64,000 bases of DNA. Source: Candidatus Nanopelagicales bacterium. GTDB lineage: Bacteria; Actinomycetota; Actinomycetes; S36-B12. This document shows positions 39,090 to 50,099 of this stretch, piece after piece (positions within the stretch are counted from its first letter, which is position 1; the number at the start of each line of letters is the position of its first letter). Both the position numbers and the translations under genes were made by a program. The notes under the pieces are model-generated. The model saw nothing but the letters and a program-made list of their open reading frames with translations, searched no databases and was not told the DNA's origin. The stretch is taken from NCBI GenBank assembly GCA_018401415.1, contig JAGYKV010000009.1, forward strand, positions 62,001 to 126,000, in the 5' to 3' direction.

Positions 39090-39159
39090 GAGTGCTCCTT
39101 GTGATTGAGGCTGGAAGGGAATCTGTGACGGTCATCTAGACATGGATGTTAGACGTTGA

Positions 39160-39492
39160 CTATGCGGCGGATTCACCCAAGTCCCGTGCACGATCAATAC
39201 GTTGACCATTTTTCACCGCGAAATACCATAAAAGTGCAAACACACCACCAATGATGAACATGGTGGGCACCACAAATCCTGATCCCACGGTAATTACTTG
39301 CAAAGTCCATCCAATCGGAACTGCAATGGGTTTGGTGATTAACCCGATCGTCAGGAACATGAGTAGGGCGATTGCAGCTCCCACGCCGAGGGCGAGACCC
39401 GAGTTCACATTTTCGTTATTGATTGCAATGGGTATTGCTAGGAGCACAACAATCGCCTCAAGGGCAAGGACACTTGATCCGAGTACTCGCAT
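39160..39492 (-). CDS. DUF4233 family small membrane protein
   Basis: 110 residues with four predicted helices (about 4-22, 29-48, 55-70, 72-95) and a charged C-terminus. It is 2 bases after folC, the invariant actinobacterial position of this family (Rv2446c-like, from memory). The function is unknown. Confidence 0.88.
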   Translation of the reverse strand: MRVLGSSVLALEAIVVLLAIPIAINNENVNSGLALGVGAAIALLMFLTIGLITKPIAVPIGWTLQVITVGSGFVVPTMFIIGGVFALLWYFAVKNGQRIDRARDLGESAA

Positions 39493-39494
39493 GT

Positions 39495-40841
39495 CTATTT
39501 CCCTCTTCCCACCGCACGAATTATGTCTCCGACCAGAACAACGGAACCGGTTGCCACTACACCCATACCCGAATACTCCCCTGACTGATCAGCGAGCGCA
39601 ATTGCGCGATCCAGAGCATTGGCGGGGACTACTTCTACACTCACGTTGTTGTCCCCCAGGATTTCCCTCGCAATGCGCGCTAGTTTTTCAGCGGGCAGCG
39701 CGCGAGGTGATTGCGGCTCCGTAATCACGAAATGGTCGATAACGGGCGCGAGTGTTTCAATGAACCCCACCGCATCTTTGTCACTCAAGATACCAACCAC
39801 GGCAATCACTCCCCGGAAATCAAATGAAGTTTCCAGCGCAACTCGGAGGGATCGCGCGCCGTGGGGGTTGTGTGCAACATCCACCAACACCGTGGGGCCA
39901 CTTCGAATAATTTGTAATCGTCCGGGCGCCACCGTTGCCGCGAAACCTTCTCTGACCAGATCAATATCGAGTGGCTCGGAATTTATCGCGCCAAGAAAGG
40001 ATTCACATGCCGCCAAAGCCGTGGCTGCGTTAATCCCCTGATGCTCACCCCACAGGGGAACGAAAATATCGGGATACACCCCACGTAGGCCCTGTAAGGA
40101 CAGGAGCTGGCCGCCGACAGCGAGATCCTGCGAATTGATGCCGAACTCCACACCGAAACGGGCAGGGATAACTCCCGCCTGTGCACACGCCGCAACAAGC
40201 ACGGCAGCCGCTTCCGGGTGCTGCGGTCCGAGGACGGCCGCTTTCGACTTCTCGATTATTCCGGCCTTCTCGCGGGCGATCAGGTCAATTGTTTCCCCAA
40301 GATATTCCTGATGGTCAAGGTCAACGGTTGTCACCACCGCAACATCGGGCACGCAAATACTGGTTGCATCCCATGACCCACCCAAACCCACTTCAATAAT
40401 CGCAATGTCGACCGGGGCATCGGCGAATACGGAGTAGGCGAGTGCCGTGAGCGCCTCAAAATAGGAAAGTCGCGGTCCCCCATCTGTGGTGGAATTACTA
40501 TCCACCACCTCTATATATGGTGCGATTTCATTCCACGCATCCAGTAACTGCTCACTTCCGATCGGCACTCCGTTGAGCGAAATGCGTTCGGTGGGATCAA
40601 CCAGGTGCGGGGAGGTGAACAACCCGGTTCGCAATCCAAAGGACCTCAGCACCGACTCAATCATTCGAGCGGTGGAGCTCTTGCCATTTGTGCCCGCCAC
40701 CTGAATAACCGGATAGGTCAGTTGCGGATTGTCGAGGAGTTCCGCCACCGACGCTATCCGGGTGAGGGACGGCTCGAGCATGTTCTCCGGCCAGCGCAAT
40801 TCCAGTTCACGCCACAGGTCTTCAATGTTGGAGACAGCCAC
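39495..40841 (-). CDS. folC: Bifunctional folylpolyglutamate/dihydrofolate synthase
   Basis: 448 residues, Mur-ligase fold. The ATP-binding loop is VAGTNGKSSTARM, with LFTSPHLVDPTERI following it, the central HQEYLGETIDLIAREKAGI, and C-terminal VDVAHNPHGARSL. It adds glutamates to folates and in many bacteria also makes dihydrofolate. It is divergent from valS with 52 bases between starts. Confidence 0.95.
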   Translation of the reverse strand: MAVSNIEDLWRELELRWPENMLEPSLTRIASVAELLDNPQLTYPVIQVAGTNGKSSTARMIESVLRSFGLRTGLFTSPHLVDPTERISLNGVPIGSEQLLDAWNEIAPYIEVVDSNSTTDGGPRLSYFEALTALAYSVFADAPVDIAIIEVGLGGSWDATSICVPDVAVVTTVDLDHQEYLGETIDLIAREKAGIIEKSKAAVLGPQHPEAAAVLVAACAQAGVIPARFGVEFGINSQDLAVGGQLLSLQGLRGVYPDIFVPLWGEHQGINAATALAACESFLGAINSEPLDIDLVREGFAATVAPGRLQIIRSGPTVLVDVAHNPHGARSLRVALETSFDFRGVIAVVGILSDKDAVGFIETLAPVIDHFVITEPQSPRALPAEKLARIAREILGDNNVSVEVVPANALDRAIALADQSGEYSGMGVVATGSVVLVGDIIRAVGRGK

Positions 40842-40893
40842 CGTGGCAGTCTAAGCAACTCGTCTCGTCTGCCGGTCAATAGACTTCGGAACC

Positions 40894-43458
40894 ATGTCCA
40901 CTCCTCGCGCCCCTCAAATTCCCGAAAAGCCGTCACTCGACGGCATTGAGGCCAAATGGTCGGCGATCTGGAATGAAACAGGAATGTACAACTTTGATCG
41001 GACCAAGACCCGCGATCAAGTTTTCTCGATCGACACGCCACCCCCCACCGTGAGCGGTTCACTGCACGTGGGTCACGTATTCAGTTACACCCACACCGAC
41101 TGTATTGCTCGCTATAAGCGCATGCGTGGATTCGAAGTTTTTTATCCCATGGGCTGGGATGACAATGGACTGCCCACCGAACGGCGAGTGCAAAACTATT
41201 TCGGCGTCCGGTGCGATCCAAGTTTGCCGTACGACCCGACATATTTGCCCCCTGCGCAACCTGACCCTAAAAAACAGGCACCAATTTCCCGACGTAATTT
41301 TATTGAACTCTGCGAGAAACTCACTGTCGAAGATGAAGTGGTGTTCGAGGACCTTTGGCGACGCATGGGTCTGTCCATTGACTGGAACCAGACCTACCAA
41401 ACAATTGATCGCAATGCACAGCGCACCAGCCAACTGGCATTCCTGAGAAACCTTGCTCGGGGCGAGGCCTATCAATCTGAAGCACCCACTTTGTGGGATG
41501 TCACTTTTCGTACTGCGGTTGCCCAGGCTGAGCTCGAGGATCGCGAGCGCCCTGGCGCCTCTCATCGAATTGGTTTCTCCCCATCTGCTTCGCCGGGTGA
41601 GAAAGTCTTTATTGAAACCACGCGTCCCGAACTCTTGGCCGCATGTGTCGCACTGGTGGCGCACCCGGATGACCCCAGATACCAGCCCCTTTTCGGCACC
41701 AATGTAATCACGCCGGTATTCGGTGTCGAAGTTCCCGTCATGGCACACACACTCGCCGATCCAGAAAAAGGTTCAGGTATTGCCATGGTGTGCACATTCG
41801 GTGATCTTGCCGACGTCACCTGGTGGCGGGAATTACAACTACCCACTCGGCCGATTATCGGTTGGGATGGTCGGGTCACCGGTGAAATTCCGGGTTGGAT
41901 TACCTCGAAGTCTGGTCGGGACCGGTTCGCTGCCATCGCGGGTACAACGAGTTTTACCGCCAAGGCCACCATGGTCGAAGTTCTCCGCGAATCCGGTGAC
42001 TTGGTGGGTGAACCACAACCCATCACTCACCCCGTGAAATTCTTTGAAAAGGGTGACAAGCCACTTGAGATTGTCACCACCCGCCAGTGGTATCTCACAA
42101 ACGGCGGCCGCAATCCCCAGCTGCGCGAGGAACTTCTAGCGCGCGGTCGTGAACTCAAGTGGCATCCGGCACACATGTTGGTTCGTTATGAAAACTGGGT
42201 CGAAGGCCTCAACGGTGATTGGCTGGTCTCCCGACAGAGATTCTTCGGTGTCCCCATACCCGTGTGGTATCCACTCGATGCCCAGGGAAATCCTGACTAC
42301 GAGTCGGTGATTACTCCCAGTGAAGAGTCACTTCCCATTGATCCCAGTAGTGATTGCCCTCCCGGATTCACCGAGGACCAACGCAATCAGCCCGGTGGAT
42401 TTATGGGAGATCCAGATGTCATGGACACGTGGGCGACCAGTTCCCTGACCCCACACATTGCTGGTGGCTGGGAGCGCGATAACGATCTTTTCGAACGGGT
42501 ATTCCCCATGGATATGCGTCCGCAGGCCCACGAAATCATTCGAACCTGGTTGTTTTCCTCCGTGGTGCGCTCCGACTTGGAAAACCATGAACTCCCCTGG
42601 GCTCACGCCGCAATTTCCGGGTGGATTCTCGATCCCGACCGCAAGAAGATGAGCAAATCAAAAGGCAATGTTGTCACTCCCATGGAGATGCTGAACGAAT
42701 ACAGTTCAGATGCGGTTCGCTACTGGGCAGCATCTGGGCGCCCAGGAACAGACACGGCATTCGATGTCGGCCAAATGAAGGTGGGCCGTCGCCTGGCCAT
42801 CAAAATTCTCAACGCCACCAAGTTCGTCCTCACCATCTCGGACTCGGGAGATATTGAGCAGGTCACCGATCCTTTGGATCAGGCGATGCTTGCGCGATTG
42901 GCTGAAACGGTGAAGTCCGCAACCACTGCATTTGAAGACTTCAACTACGCGAAAGCACTCGATATTGCGGAATCATTCTTTTGGGAATTCACCGACGACT
43001 ACGTGGAGTTGGTCAAAGAACGCGCCTACGGTGAAAACGACGGCATGAACACCCTCAGTGCCCGCAGCGCCCTGTATGTGGCACTCACCACTCAGCTCCG
43101 ATTATTTGCACCGTTCCTTCCGTTCACAACAGAGGAAACGTGGTCGTGGTTCAATGAGGATTCAGTGCACTCCCAAGAGTGGCCGGAGGTTCATTCCGGT
43201 GATTCCCCCGGGAATCCACAAATACTCGCAAATGCTCAAACTGCACTCGGCCTTGTGCGTAAGGCGAAATCAGAAGCCAAAGTTTCCATGCGTGCCGAGG
43301 TGCAGAAAGTAGTGTTCACCGGAATTGAAACCGTGATCGCGGATCTCTTGATCGCGCAATCAGATCTGCAGGCAGCAGGTTCGATTCAGGAATTTGAAAC
43401 GGTGGTCGATCCCAAAGCGACAGAACTACGCGCCGAAGTGATACTGGCTGCTGATTAA
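40894..43458 (+). CDS. valS: Valyl-tRNA synthetase, alternative (archaeal-like) type
   Basis: 854 residues, class Ia synthetase. Signature [15 protein letters not shown] (HIGH region), the editing domain ([20 protein letters not shown]), and KMSKS at KKMSKSKGN. It differs from the usual bacterial ValRS: the segment GMDHAGIATQ seen in Streptomyces is replaced by [15 protein letters not shown], and there is no long C-terminal coiled coil. It is the only plus-strand gene between folC and clpX; its stop overlaps that of clpX by 4 bases. In Streptomyces valS lies here in the same direction as folC, so this one may be a transferred replacement. Confidence 0.93.
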   Translation: MSTPRAPQIPEKPSLDGIEAKWSAIWNETGMYNFDRTKTRDQVFSIDTPPPTVSGSLHVGHVFSYTHTDCIARYKRMRGFEVFYPMGWDDNGLPTERRVQNYFGVRCDPSLPYDPTYLPPAQPDPKKQAPISRRNFIELCEKLTVEDEVVFEDLWRRMGLSIDWNQTYQTIDRNAQRTSQLAFLRNLARGEAYQSEAPTLWDVTFRTAVAQAELEDRERPGASHRIGFSPSASPGEKVFIETTRPELLAACVALVAHPDDPRYQPLFGTNVITPVFGVEVPVMAHTLADPEKGSGIAMVCTFGDLADVTWWRELQLPTRPIIGWDGRVTGEIPGWITSKSGRDRFAAIAGTTSFTAKATMVEVLRESGDLVGEPQPITHPVKFFEKGDKPLEIVTTRQWYLTNGGRNPQLREELLARGRELKWHPAHMLVRYENWVEGLNGDWLVSRQRFFGVPIPVWYPLDAQGNPDYESVITPSEESLPIDPSSDCPPGFTEDQRNQPGGFMGDPDVMDTWATSSLTPHIAGGWERDNDLFERVFPMDMRPQAHEIIRTWLFSSVVRSDLENHELPWAHAAISGWILDPDRKKMSKSKGNVVTPMEMLNEYSSDAVRYWAASGRPGTDTAFDVGQMKVGRRLAIKILNATKFVLTISDSGDIEQVTDPLDQAMLARLAETVKSATTAFEDFNYAKALDIAESFFWEFTDDYVELVKERAYGENDGMNTLSARSALYVALTTQLRLFAPFLPFTTEETWSWFNEDSVHSQEWPEVHSGDSPGNPQILANAQTALGLVRKAKSEAKVSMRAEVQKVVFTGIETVIADLLIAQSDLQAAGSIQEFETVVDPKATELRAEVILAAD

Positions 43459-44744
43459 GCAGACTTCTCTCGCGGTGCACGCTTGGGAACTGTTCGGGGA
43501 ACCAGAGTTGGATTTACACTGTCGCGCACAACTTCCGCGGTAATCACAACTTTTGCAATATCTTCACGGCTCGGAACTTCATACATGACATTGAGCAGAA
43601 CCTCCTCGAGGATTGCGCGCAATCCGCGGGCACCCGTGCCACGCAATAGTGCTAAATCGGCGATTTCATTGAGTGAGTCCTCGGTGAATTCCAACTCGAC
43701 ATTGTCAAGTTCAAAGAGCTTTTGATACTGCTTGACCAAAGCATTTCTCGGTTCACTCAAGACAGCAACAAGTGCATCGCGATCGAGTTTGTTCACTGCG
43801 GTGAATACGGGGAGCCGACCAATGAATTCCGGAATCATGCCGAACTTCAGAAGATCCTCCGGCATCACATGGGAGAAGGGATCGGCCGAAATATCTTTTG
43901 TTTCCGAACGCTCACCCTCCACCAAATCAAATGTGAATCCAAGATTCTTTTTGCCCAGACGTTGCTCAACGATCTTGTCCAAACCGGCGAAAGCACCGCC
44001 CACAATAAAGAGGACATTGGTGGTGTCAATTTGAATGAATTCCTGGTGGGGATGCTTGCGACCACCCTGGGGTGGCACCGAAGCGGTGGTGCCTTCGAGA
44101 ATTTTCAAGAGTGCCTGCTGAACGCCCTCGCCGGAGACATCGCGGGTAATGGACGGGTTTTCACTCTTGCGGGCAACTTTGTCGATTTCGTCAATGTAGA
44201 TGATTCCCATTTCGGCCCGCTTGGTGTCAAACTCAGCAGCCTGGATCAACTTCAGCAAAATGTTTTCAACATCTTCACCGACATAGCCGGCCTCGGTCAG
44301 CGCGGTGGCATCGGCAATGGCGAAGGGGACATTCAATACTCGAGCCAGGGTCTGGGCCAACAGGGTTTTCCCTGAGCCGGTGGGTCCAAGAAGGAGGATA
44401 TTGGACTTGGCCAACTCCACGGAGTCCTCTTTGACCTTGTGGCTCGCCCCGGCTTGGACCCGCTTGTAGTGGTTGTATACCGCCACCGACAGCGACTTTT
44501 TGGCGGCCTCCTGGCCGATTACATATTCGTCGAGGAAGGCATAAATTTCGCGGGGCTTGGGCAGTTCTCCAAATTCAGAGGAACTGGCCTCGGTCAATTC
44601 CTCTTCAATGATCTCGTTGCACAGGTCAATGCATTCGTCACAGATATAGACCATGGGTCCGGCAATAAGTTTTTTTACCTGCTTCTGGCTCTTGCCACAG
44701 AAGGAACACTTGAGCAGGTCCCCGCTCTCACCTATGCGTGCCAC
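43455..44744 (-). CDS. clpX: ATP-dependent Clp protease ATP-binding subunit ClpX
   Basis: 429 residues. The N-terminal C4 zinc-binding domain ([25 protein letters not shown]), Walker A GPTGSGKT, Walker B IYIDEIDK, pore loop GYVGEDVEN, and the [14 protein letters not shown] sensor II are present. It unfolds substrates for ClpP. It is 170 bases after clpP2, so it may have its own promoter. Converges on valS. Confidence 0.97.
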   Translation of the reverse strand: MARIGESGDLLKCSFCGKSQKQVKKLIAGPMVYICDECIDLCNEIIEEELTEASSSEFGELPKPREIYAFLDEYVIGQEAAKKSLSVAVYNHYKRVQAGASHKVKEDSVELAKSNILLLGPTGSGKTLLAQTLARVLNVPFAIADATALTEAGYVGEDVENILLKLIQAAEFDTKRAEMGIIYIDEIDKVARKSENPSITRDVSGEGVQQALLKILEGTTASVPPQGGRKHPHQEFIQIDTTNVLFIVGGAFAGLDKIVEQRLGKKNLGFTFDLVEGERSETKDISADPFSHVMPEDLLKFGMIPEFIGRLPVFTAVNKLDRDALVAVLSEPRNALVKQYQKLFELDNVELEFTEDSLNEIADLALLRGTGARGLRAILEEVLLNVMYEVPSREDIAKVVITAEVVRDSVNPTLVPRTVPKRAPREKSA

Positions 44745-44868
44745 AGTGTTCTCTCAGCCCTTCCGCCATCAACATGTATTCCATGAGTAGGTACCAACTT
44801 TGACCTCGGTTACCGTACCCCGGAATGGCACATGCGCGCGCGTTATTCACAAGGTGGCGCGGGTGAAA

Positions 44869-44889
44869 GTCTCAACCAAGGGTTGAAAC
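44869..44889 (-). terminator. Hairpin between clpP2 and clpX (possible attenuator or terminator)
   Basis: A 9-bp stem (GTTTCAACC/GGTTGAGAC, one G-T pair) with a 3-base loop, followed on the minus strand by a short TTTC. It lies 26-46 bases after the clpP2 stop. Its weak T-tail makes the terminator call tentative. Confidence 0.5.
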
Positions 44890-44914
44890 CCGCCATGCTG
44901 CCCGAGCGGGTGGA

Positions 44915-45538
44915 TCAGGCCTTGCGTGAGGAAATGACCGAGTCAATCACGCCATATTCGACCGCCTTGGTGGCCGTCAAAATATTGTCGCGCTCAATAT
45001 CCTTCTCGATTTGCTCAATGGAACGTCCGGTGTGATGGGCCAGAATTCCTTCCATCTCCTTGCGCATGCGAATAATCTCATTTGCCTGAATCTCGATATC
45101 GGATCCCTGACCGCCCCCTTCGGTATACGGCTGATGGATCAAAATTCGAGAGTGCGGTAGTGCAAAGCGCTTGCCGGGTGTTCCCGCTGCCAACAGAACC
45201 GCGGCAGCAGATGCAGCCTGCCCCAGGCACACAGTTTGGACCTGCGGCTTGACGAACTGCATGGTGTCGTAGATGGCGGTCATGGCGGTGTACGAACCGC
45301 CCGGTGAATTAATGTAAATCTGAATATCCCGATCGGGATCCAAGGATTCCAGGGTGAGTAATTGCGCCATGACATCGTCAGCGGAGGCATCGTCAATTTG
45401 CACGCCAAGGAAAATAATTCTCTCTTCAAAGAGTTTGGTGTAGGGGTTATGCACTTTTTCCCCGGTTGCTGTGCGCTCCCGAAACTCGGGAAGAATATAG
45501 CGACTCACGGGAGCTACTGACTGGAAAGAATTACTCAC
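44915..45538 (-). CDS. clpP2: ATP-dependent Clp protease proteolytic subunit ClpP2
   Basis: 207 residues. The active Ser is in [13 protein letters not shown], the His in [11 protein letters not shown], and the Asp near [10 protein letters not shown]. Serine protease core of ClpXP; actinobacteria need a mixed ClpP1-ClpP2 tetradecamer. It overlaps the clpP1 stop by 4 bases (ATGA). Confidence 0.95.
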   Translation of the reverse strand: MSNSFQSVAPVSRYILPEFRERTATGEKVHNPYTKLFEERIIFLGVQIDDASADDVMAQLLTLESLDPDRDIQIYINSPGGSYTAMTAIYDTMQFVKPQVQTVCLGQAASAAAVLLAAGTPGKRFALPHSRILIHQPYTEGGGQGSDIEIQANEIIRMRKEMEGILAHHTGRSIEQIEKDIERDNILTATKAVEYGVIDSVISSRKA

Positions 45539-46158
45539 TTCGTGTCTCCCTTGAGTGAAGATGGTGCATCGGCAGATGAGCTGTACACGTGATCGATTAA
45601 TCCGTAGTCACGAGCTTCATCTGAGGTAAACCAGCGATCTCGATCTGAGTCCTTTTCGATTTGATCAATACTCTGCCCGCTGTGAATTGCAATCAATTCG
45701 GCCATCCGCTTTTTGATGTACAGCATTTGCTCGGCCTGGATTTTGATATCGCTCGCGGTTCCACCAAGGCCACCGGATGGCTGGTGCATCATGATGCGGG
45801 TATTGGGGGTGGCGTACCGCTTACCGGCTGTCCCCGCACACAACAGGAACTGACCCATGGAAGCGGCCAAGCCCATGGCAACCGTGGTGACATCGTTGGG
45901 GATCAACTGCATGGTGTCGTAGATGACCATGCCCGCGGTGATCGAACCGCCGGGTGAGTTGATGTACAGGGAGATGTCTTTAACTGGGTCCTCGGCGGCG
46001 AGCACCTGCAGTTGCTTGGCGATCCGATTGGAGTTGTCGTCCATGACGGGACCTTCGAGCCAAATGATTCGCTCGCGCAGGAGTCGTTCATCCAGCATGT
46101 CGCCGAATCCGGTCATGCCGCCACCTGTGCGCATGATGTGTTCAAAGGGTGTGGACAC
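45535..46158 (-). CDS. clpP1: ATP-dependent Clp protease proteolytic subunit ClpP1
   Basis: 207 residues from the GTG at 46158, chosen because AAGGAG is 5 bases upstream; the frame runs open to 46182. The Ser is in [12 protein letters not shown], the His in IMMHQPSGG, and the Asp in the [11 protein letters not shown] region. Partner of ClpP2. Preceded by tig, as is typical (tig-clpP1-clpP2-clpX). Confidence 0.94.
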   Translation of the reverse strand: MSTPFEHIMRTGGGMTGFGDMLDERLLRERIIWLEGPVMDDNSNRIAKQLQVLAAEDPVKDISLYINSPGGSITAGMVIYDTMQLIPNDVTTVAMGLAASMGQFLLCAGTAGKRYATPNTRIMMHQPSGGLGGTASDIKIQAEQMLYIKKRMAELIAIHSGQSIDQIEKDSDRDRWFTSDEARDYGLIDHVYSSSADAPSSLKGDTK

Positions 46159-46296
46159 CGATTCTCCTTGCCTTAGGGTCACAACAATTTTTCGCGTTGC
46201 TTGGATGAGTCAACTCTAACCCCGCAGCAGGGTCCTGACCCGACCTAATGACCTGAGTTCGCCATCAGCCGAATGCATGGCTTGCGGGTATTGGAA

Positions 46297-47590
46297 TTAC
46301 TCGCCTGAACTCAGGGCGGCCATTTCGGCGTCCAGGGCAGCCAGGTCAATAACGGCTCCCGTGGTGTCGACAACTTTGGCGGTCTCCAGGACCTTGGCCA
46401 GTGCCTTGGCGCGGCGAATATCGGCCATGGCCATGGGAACCTGGCCCGCTTCCACAAGTGCCTGAGCGAAGGCATCGGGTGCCATTCCGTACCGCGGTGC
46501 CTGTTGGACCAGCCACGCACTGAGCTCGCTCTCCCCCACGGTGAGTTCGGCGTCCTCGGCGATTTTGTCCAGAACGAATTGGCTTTTCATGCCGGCGCGG
46601 ATTTCCTGCTCGACTTCACCGCGATGTTCTTCGCCCGAATCATGGCCATCTTGGAAGTGAGACTCGATTTCGGCCGCAACCACACTCTCCGGCAGCGCAA
46701 TATCCACTTTCTCCAGCAGAACATCGTGGATCTTGTGACGGGCTTCATTGCCCTGCTCAATGCGCTTCAACCGGCCGAGGCGAGTTTCAATATCGGCGCG
46801 CAGCTCCTCAACCGTGTCAAACTCCGAGGCCAAACCCACAAACTCGGCATCGAGTTCGGGGAGTTCGCGCTCACGCACGGCGGCTACTTCCACCGTCACC
46901 GTGAGGGGAATCCCCGACCAGTCGCCATTTTGTGGCGTGAATTCAAATGTTCGTGACTCGCCCTTTGTCGCACCCCGAACGGCGTCATCGAATCCGGGCA
47001 GCATTCCTTCGGTTCCCAGTTCATAGGACATGGCCTGTGCGGCAAGATCCTCGACTTCCTCGCCCGATTCGGTGGTTCCTGTGATATTCACCAGCAAAAT
47101 ATCGCCGTCTGAGCCAGCACGCTCCACCTCTTTAAGGTTGGCAAAGCGACCGCGCAAAGCATCAAGTTGTTCGTCAACATCGGATTCAGACAATGTGTAC
47201 GGCTCCACCTCGACCGTCAATGAATCGAATGCGGGGAGATCAAACTCGGGGCGCACATCCACCTCTACCGTGAACGCCAATTTATCGCCATCGACAATCT
47301 CGGTGACCTCGACAGCCGGCTGCCCAATGGGGCGAATCTTGTTCTCCCGAATTATTTCTTCATACGCCTTGGGAAGGGCATCGTTGATGGCCTCGTCCAG
47401 TACGGCGCCGCGGCCCACCCGCTGCTCGACCACTCGGGCCGGCACCTTGCCCTTGCGAAAACCTGGGAATATTGATCGACTTGCCAATCCGCACCAGGGC
47501 AGCGTCAACACTGGGCTGCAGATCAGCAAACGGCACCTCAACAGAGATCTTGATGCGGGTGGGATTGAGGTTCTCGATCTCGGTTTTCAC
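46297..47590 (-). CDS. tig: Trigger factor, frameshifted near the N-terminus as sequenced
   Basis: About 430 residues if repaired: ribosome-binding domain, FKBP-type PPIase domain and C-terminal chaperone arms. The N-terminus (GTG at 47590, MKTEIENLNPTRIKISVEVP) is in one frame and the rest in another. Removing one base from the GGG at 47465-47467 (plus) yields NIPGFRKGKVPARVV, the conserved ribosome-binding loop (family: GFRxGKxP). The literal long frame starts at 47541 with an unrelated sequence. tig is usually intact upstream of clpP, so a sequencing error is likely. Confidence 0.88.
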
Positions 47591-47679
47591 GGCCGCTCCA
47601 GGTAGTTGTCTGACGGATCTTTGTGTACATGGTGAAGATATTTCTCGCTGAACTCGCCGTGCTCGTGGTCATTCGGTGG

Positions 47680-47752
47680 TCGGGGCGGGGAGATTCGAAC
47701 TCCCGGTCTCCTGCTCCCAAAGCAGGCGCGCTAGCCACTACGCTACGCCCCG
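47680..47752 (-). tRNA. tRNA-Pro (anticodon TGG)
   Basis: A 73-base minus-strand cloverleaf. The acceptor cggggcg pairs with cgccccg, the D arm is gcg/cgc, and the anticodon stem cctgc/gcagg encloses loop ttTGGga; G37 after the anticodon is typical of tRNA-Pro. The T arm is gggag-ttcgaat-ctccc. The discriminator is A. CCA is not encoded. Confidence 0.93.
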
Positions 47753-47874
47753 CGCTGGCCTCCGAGAGTCTAGAGGTATCCCCCACCTCACCTGAATCTG
47801 CATGTACGTTCACCCAAAATTGAACGCCTACTTTGAATGAAATGAGGGCGATGAGTACCATTAGTGCGCACCTC

Positions 47875-47945
47875 GCGGGTGTAGCTCAATGGTAGAGCCC
47901 CAGCCTTCCAAGCTGGCCATGCCGGTTCGATCCCGGTCACCCGCT
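47875..47945 (+). tRNA. tRNA-Gly (anticodon TCC)
   Basis: A 71-base plus-strand cloverleaf. The acceptor gcgggtg pairs with cacccgc, D arm gctc/gagc, anticodon stem ccagc/gctgg around loop ctTCCaa, T arm gccgg-ttcgatc-ccggt. The discriminator is T. CCA is not encoded. Confidence 0.93.
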
Positions 47946-47978
47946 CGCAGAGTGGGTCCATAGGGTCGAAATGATTTC

Positions 47979-48392
47979 TCAGCCGGTGGGCAGAGCAGCG
48001 CCTTCGAGAACTTCCCACTCTTCGTCGGTGAACATTCGAGACCGAATGAGAAATCTTTTCCCCTCTGGTGCCTCGAGGGAAAAACCGCCTCCTCGACCGT
48101 CAACAACATCTACCGTCAAGTGGGTGTGCTTCCAGTACTCGAATTGGGAAGCTGACATCCAGAAACCAATTGGTTCCTGGATGCCAGCCACGATCAATTC
48201 ACCCAACAGAACATCCTGTCCACCCACCCGGAATTCACCCGCCTGATAACACATTGGCGATGAACCGTCACAGCACCCACCCGACTGATGAAACATCAGT
48301 GGACCGTTGGCGGTGTAGAGCAACCTGAGGAGGTCCTCAGCGTCGCTCGTGAGCTCGACCCGTGCCGGAAGTTCAGTTGATTGTTGGGTCAT
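47979..48392 (-). CDS. DUF779 domain protein (aldehyde-dehydrogenase partner)
   Basis: 137 residues. The conserved Cys-rich segment FHQSGGCCDGSSPMCYQAGEF is followed by WMSASQFEYWKHTHLTVDVV. DUF779 proteins are nearly always next to an NAD-dependent acetaldehyde-type dehydrogenase, as here (3 bases after it). The biochemical role is unknown; the Cys cluster suggests a metal or redox role (inference). Confidence 0.9.
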   Translation of the reverse strand: MTQQSTELPARVELTSDAEDLLRLLYTANGPLMFHQSGGCCDGSSPMCYQAGEFRVGGQDVLLGELIVAGIQEPIGFWMSASQFEYWKHTHLTVDVVDGRGGGFSLEAPEGKRFLIRSRMFTDEEWEVLEGAALPTG

Positions 48393-48395
48393 TTT

Positions 48396-49919
48396 CTAGA
48401 AGAACCCGAGTTTATTGGGTGAGTAGGACACCAGCAGGTTCTTGGTCTGCTGGTAGTGATCGAGCATCATCTTGTGATTCTCCCGACCAATGCCTGAGGC
48501 CTTGTAACCGCCGAAGGCTGCACCCGCAGGGTAGGCGTGATAGCAGTTTGTCCAGACGCGCCCGGCTTGGATTTCCCGACCGGCCCGGTACGCGGTGTTC
48601 ATCTCTCGACTCCACACACCCGCACCCAGTCCGTACAGGGTGTCATTCGCGATCTGAATGGCATCGTCGAAGTCCTTGAACTTGGTCACCGACACGACCG
48701 GGCCAAAGATCTCTTCTTGGAAAATGCGCATCTTGTTATTGCCCTCGAAGATGGTGGGAGTGACGTAATAGCCCCCCGAGAGTTCTCCACCCAGATCGGC
48801 TTGCTCACCACCGGTGAGTACTTTTGCGCCTTCCTGCTTGCCGATTTCAATATAGGACAGAATCTTCTCGAGCTGATCCGTTGAGACCTGGGCGCCGATC
48901 ATGGTTGCCAGGTCGAGGGGATGGCCTTGAATAATCGCTTCTGTTCGTTTGGTGGCATCGGTGAGGAACTTGTCATAGATCTTTTCCTCGATCAGAGCGC
49001 GTGAAGGACAGGTACACACCTCACCTTGATTGAGTGCGAAGAGGGCGAAGCCTTCGAGGGCTTTGTCATAAAAGGCATCGTTTTCGTCCGCAACATCTGC
49101 AAAGAAGAGATTGGGGCTTTTACCACCCAGTTCGAGGGTGACCGGAATGATGTTGTCCGACGCGTACTGCATGATCAGACGACCGGTAGTGGTTTCACCC
49201 GTGAACGCAATTTTGGCAATTCTTGGCGATGACGCAAGTGGCTTGCCAGCTTCAATGCCGAATCCGTTGACCACATTGACCACGCCCGGGGGCAGCAGAT
49301 CGCCAATCAATTCCATGAGGAACAGAATCGATACGGGGGTTTGCTCAGCGGGCTTGAGAACCACGCAGTTTCCAGCCGCGAGAGCCGGGGCAAGTTTCCA
49401 GACCGCCATTAAAATTGGGAAGTTCCACGGAATGATTTGACCAACAACTCCGAGTGGCTCGTGGAAGTGGTAGGCCACCGTGTCATGGTCTAATTCGCCA
49501 AGTGAACCTTCCTGTACTTTGATCGCAGCTGCGAAGTAGCGGAAATGGTCAATGGCCAGAGGAATGTCCGCATTAATGGTTTCACGGATTGGCTTGCCGT
49601 TTTCCCATGTTTCGGCAACAGCGATGGACTCGAGATTTTCTTCAATCCGGTCGGCAATGTTATTGAGGATTAATGCTCGCTCGGTAGCTGATGTTTTTCC
49701 CCAAGCCGGTGCGGCCGCATGGGCTGCATCTAGGGCCGCATCAATATCGGCTGCATTGCCGCGAGCAACTTCGCAGAAGACCTGCCCGGTCACCGGAGTG
49801 ACATTCTCGAAGTATTGCCCAGACAATGGTTTGACAAATCCACCATTGATCCAGTGGTCATATCTGGGTCTAAATGTGGCCTTGCTTCCAGGTTGACCCG
49901 GGGCAATGTAATCGGTCAT
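48396..49919 (-). CDS. NAD-dependent aldehyde dehydrogenase (ExaC/AldA-like)
   Basis: 507 residues from the ATG at 49919, chosen because aggaga lies just before it. The catalytic Cys is in [11 protein letters not shown], the general base Glu in [13 protein letters not shown], and the NAD site in [12 protein letters not shown]. It resembles acetaldehyde dehydrogenases of the ExaC group that oxidise acetaldehyde from ethanol. It forms a two-gene operon with the DUF779 gene and is divergent from the molybdopterin gene. Confidence 0.9.
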   Translation of the reverse strand: MTDYIAPGQPGSKATFRPRYDHWINGGFVKPLSGQYFENVTPVTGQVFCEVARGNAADIDAALDAAHAAAPAWGKTSATERALILNNIADRIEENLESIAVAETWENGKPIRETINADIPLAIDHFRYFAAAIKVQEGSLGELDHDTVAYHFHEPLGVVGQIIPWNFPILMAVWKLAPALAAGNCVVLKPAEQTPVSILFLMELIGDLLPPGVVNVVNGFGIEAGKPLASSPRIAKIAFTGETTTGRLIMQYASDNIIPVTLELGGKSPNLFFADVADENDAFYDKALEGFALFALNQGEVCTCPSRALIEEKIYDKFLTDATKRTEAIIQGHPLDLATMIGAQVSTDQLEKILSYIEIGKQEGAKVLTGGEQADLGGELSGGYYVTPTIFEGNNKMRIFQEEIFGPVVSVTKFKDFDDAIQIANDTLYGLGAGVWSREMNTAYRAGREIQAGRVWTNCYHAYPAGAAFGGYKASGIGRENHKMMLDHYQQTKNLLVSYSPNKLGFF

Positions 49920-50099
49920 GACACATCTCCTTCTCAAATGGGGCGCCAACGCCATTACGTGAAAGACGAGACCGCCGTAATTAACTCCAATCTAGACCTC
50001 ACCGTCTATCCCGACAAGGGATTTGCCCAAATCCAATCCTGGTTGATCGCGAAGTTTTATCCCCCCGCAGATTGCAATGAACTGGCGGAATCCATTGAA

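Noticed and set aside
47680..47945. tRNA-associated integration site
   Set aside because: Two tRNAs are adjacent to each other, but no integrase, repeat of a tRNA 3' end, or mobile gene is present.
49815..50099. Long N-terminal extension of the molybdopterin protein
   Set aside because: It runs antisense to the aldehyde dehydrogenase start and has no similarity to the family; the membrane helix begins after 50100.
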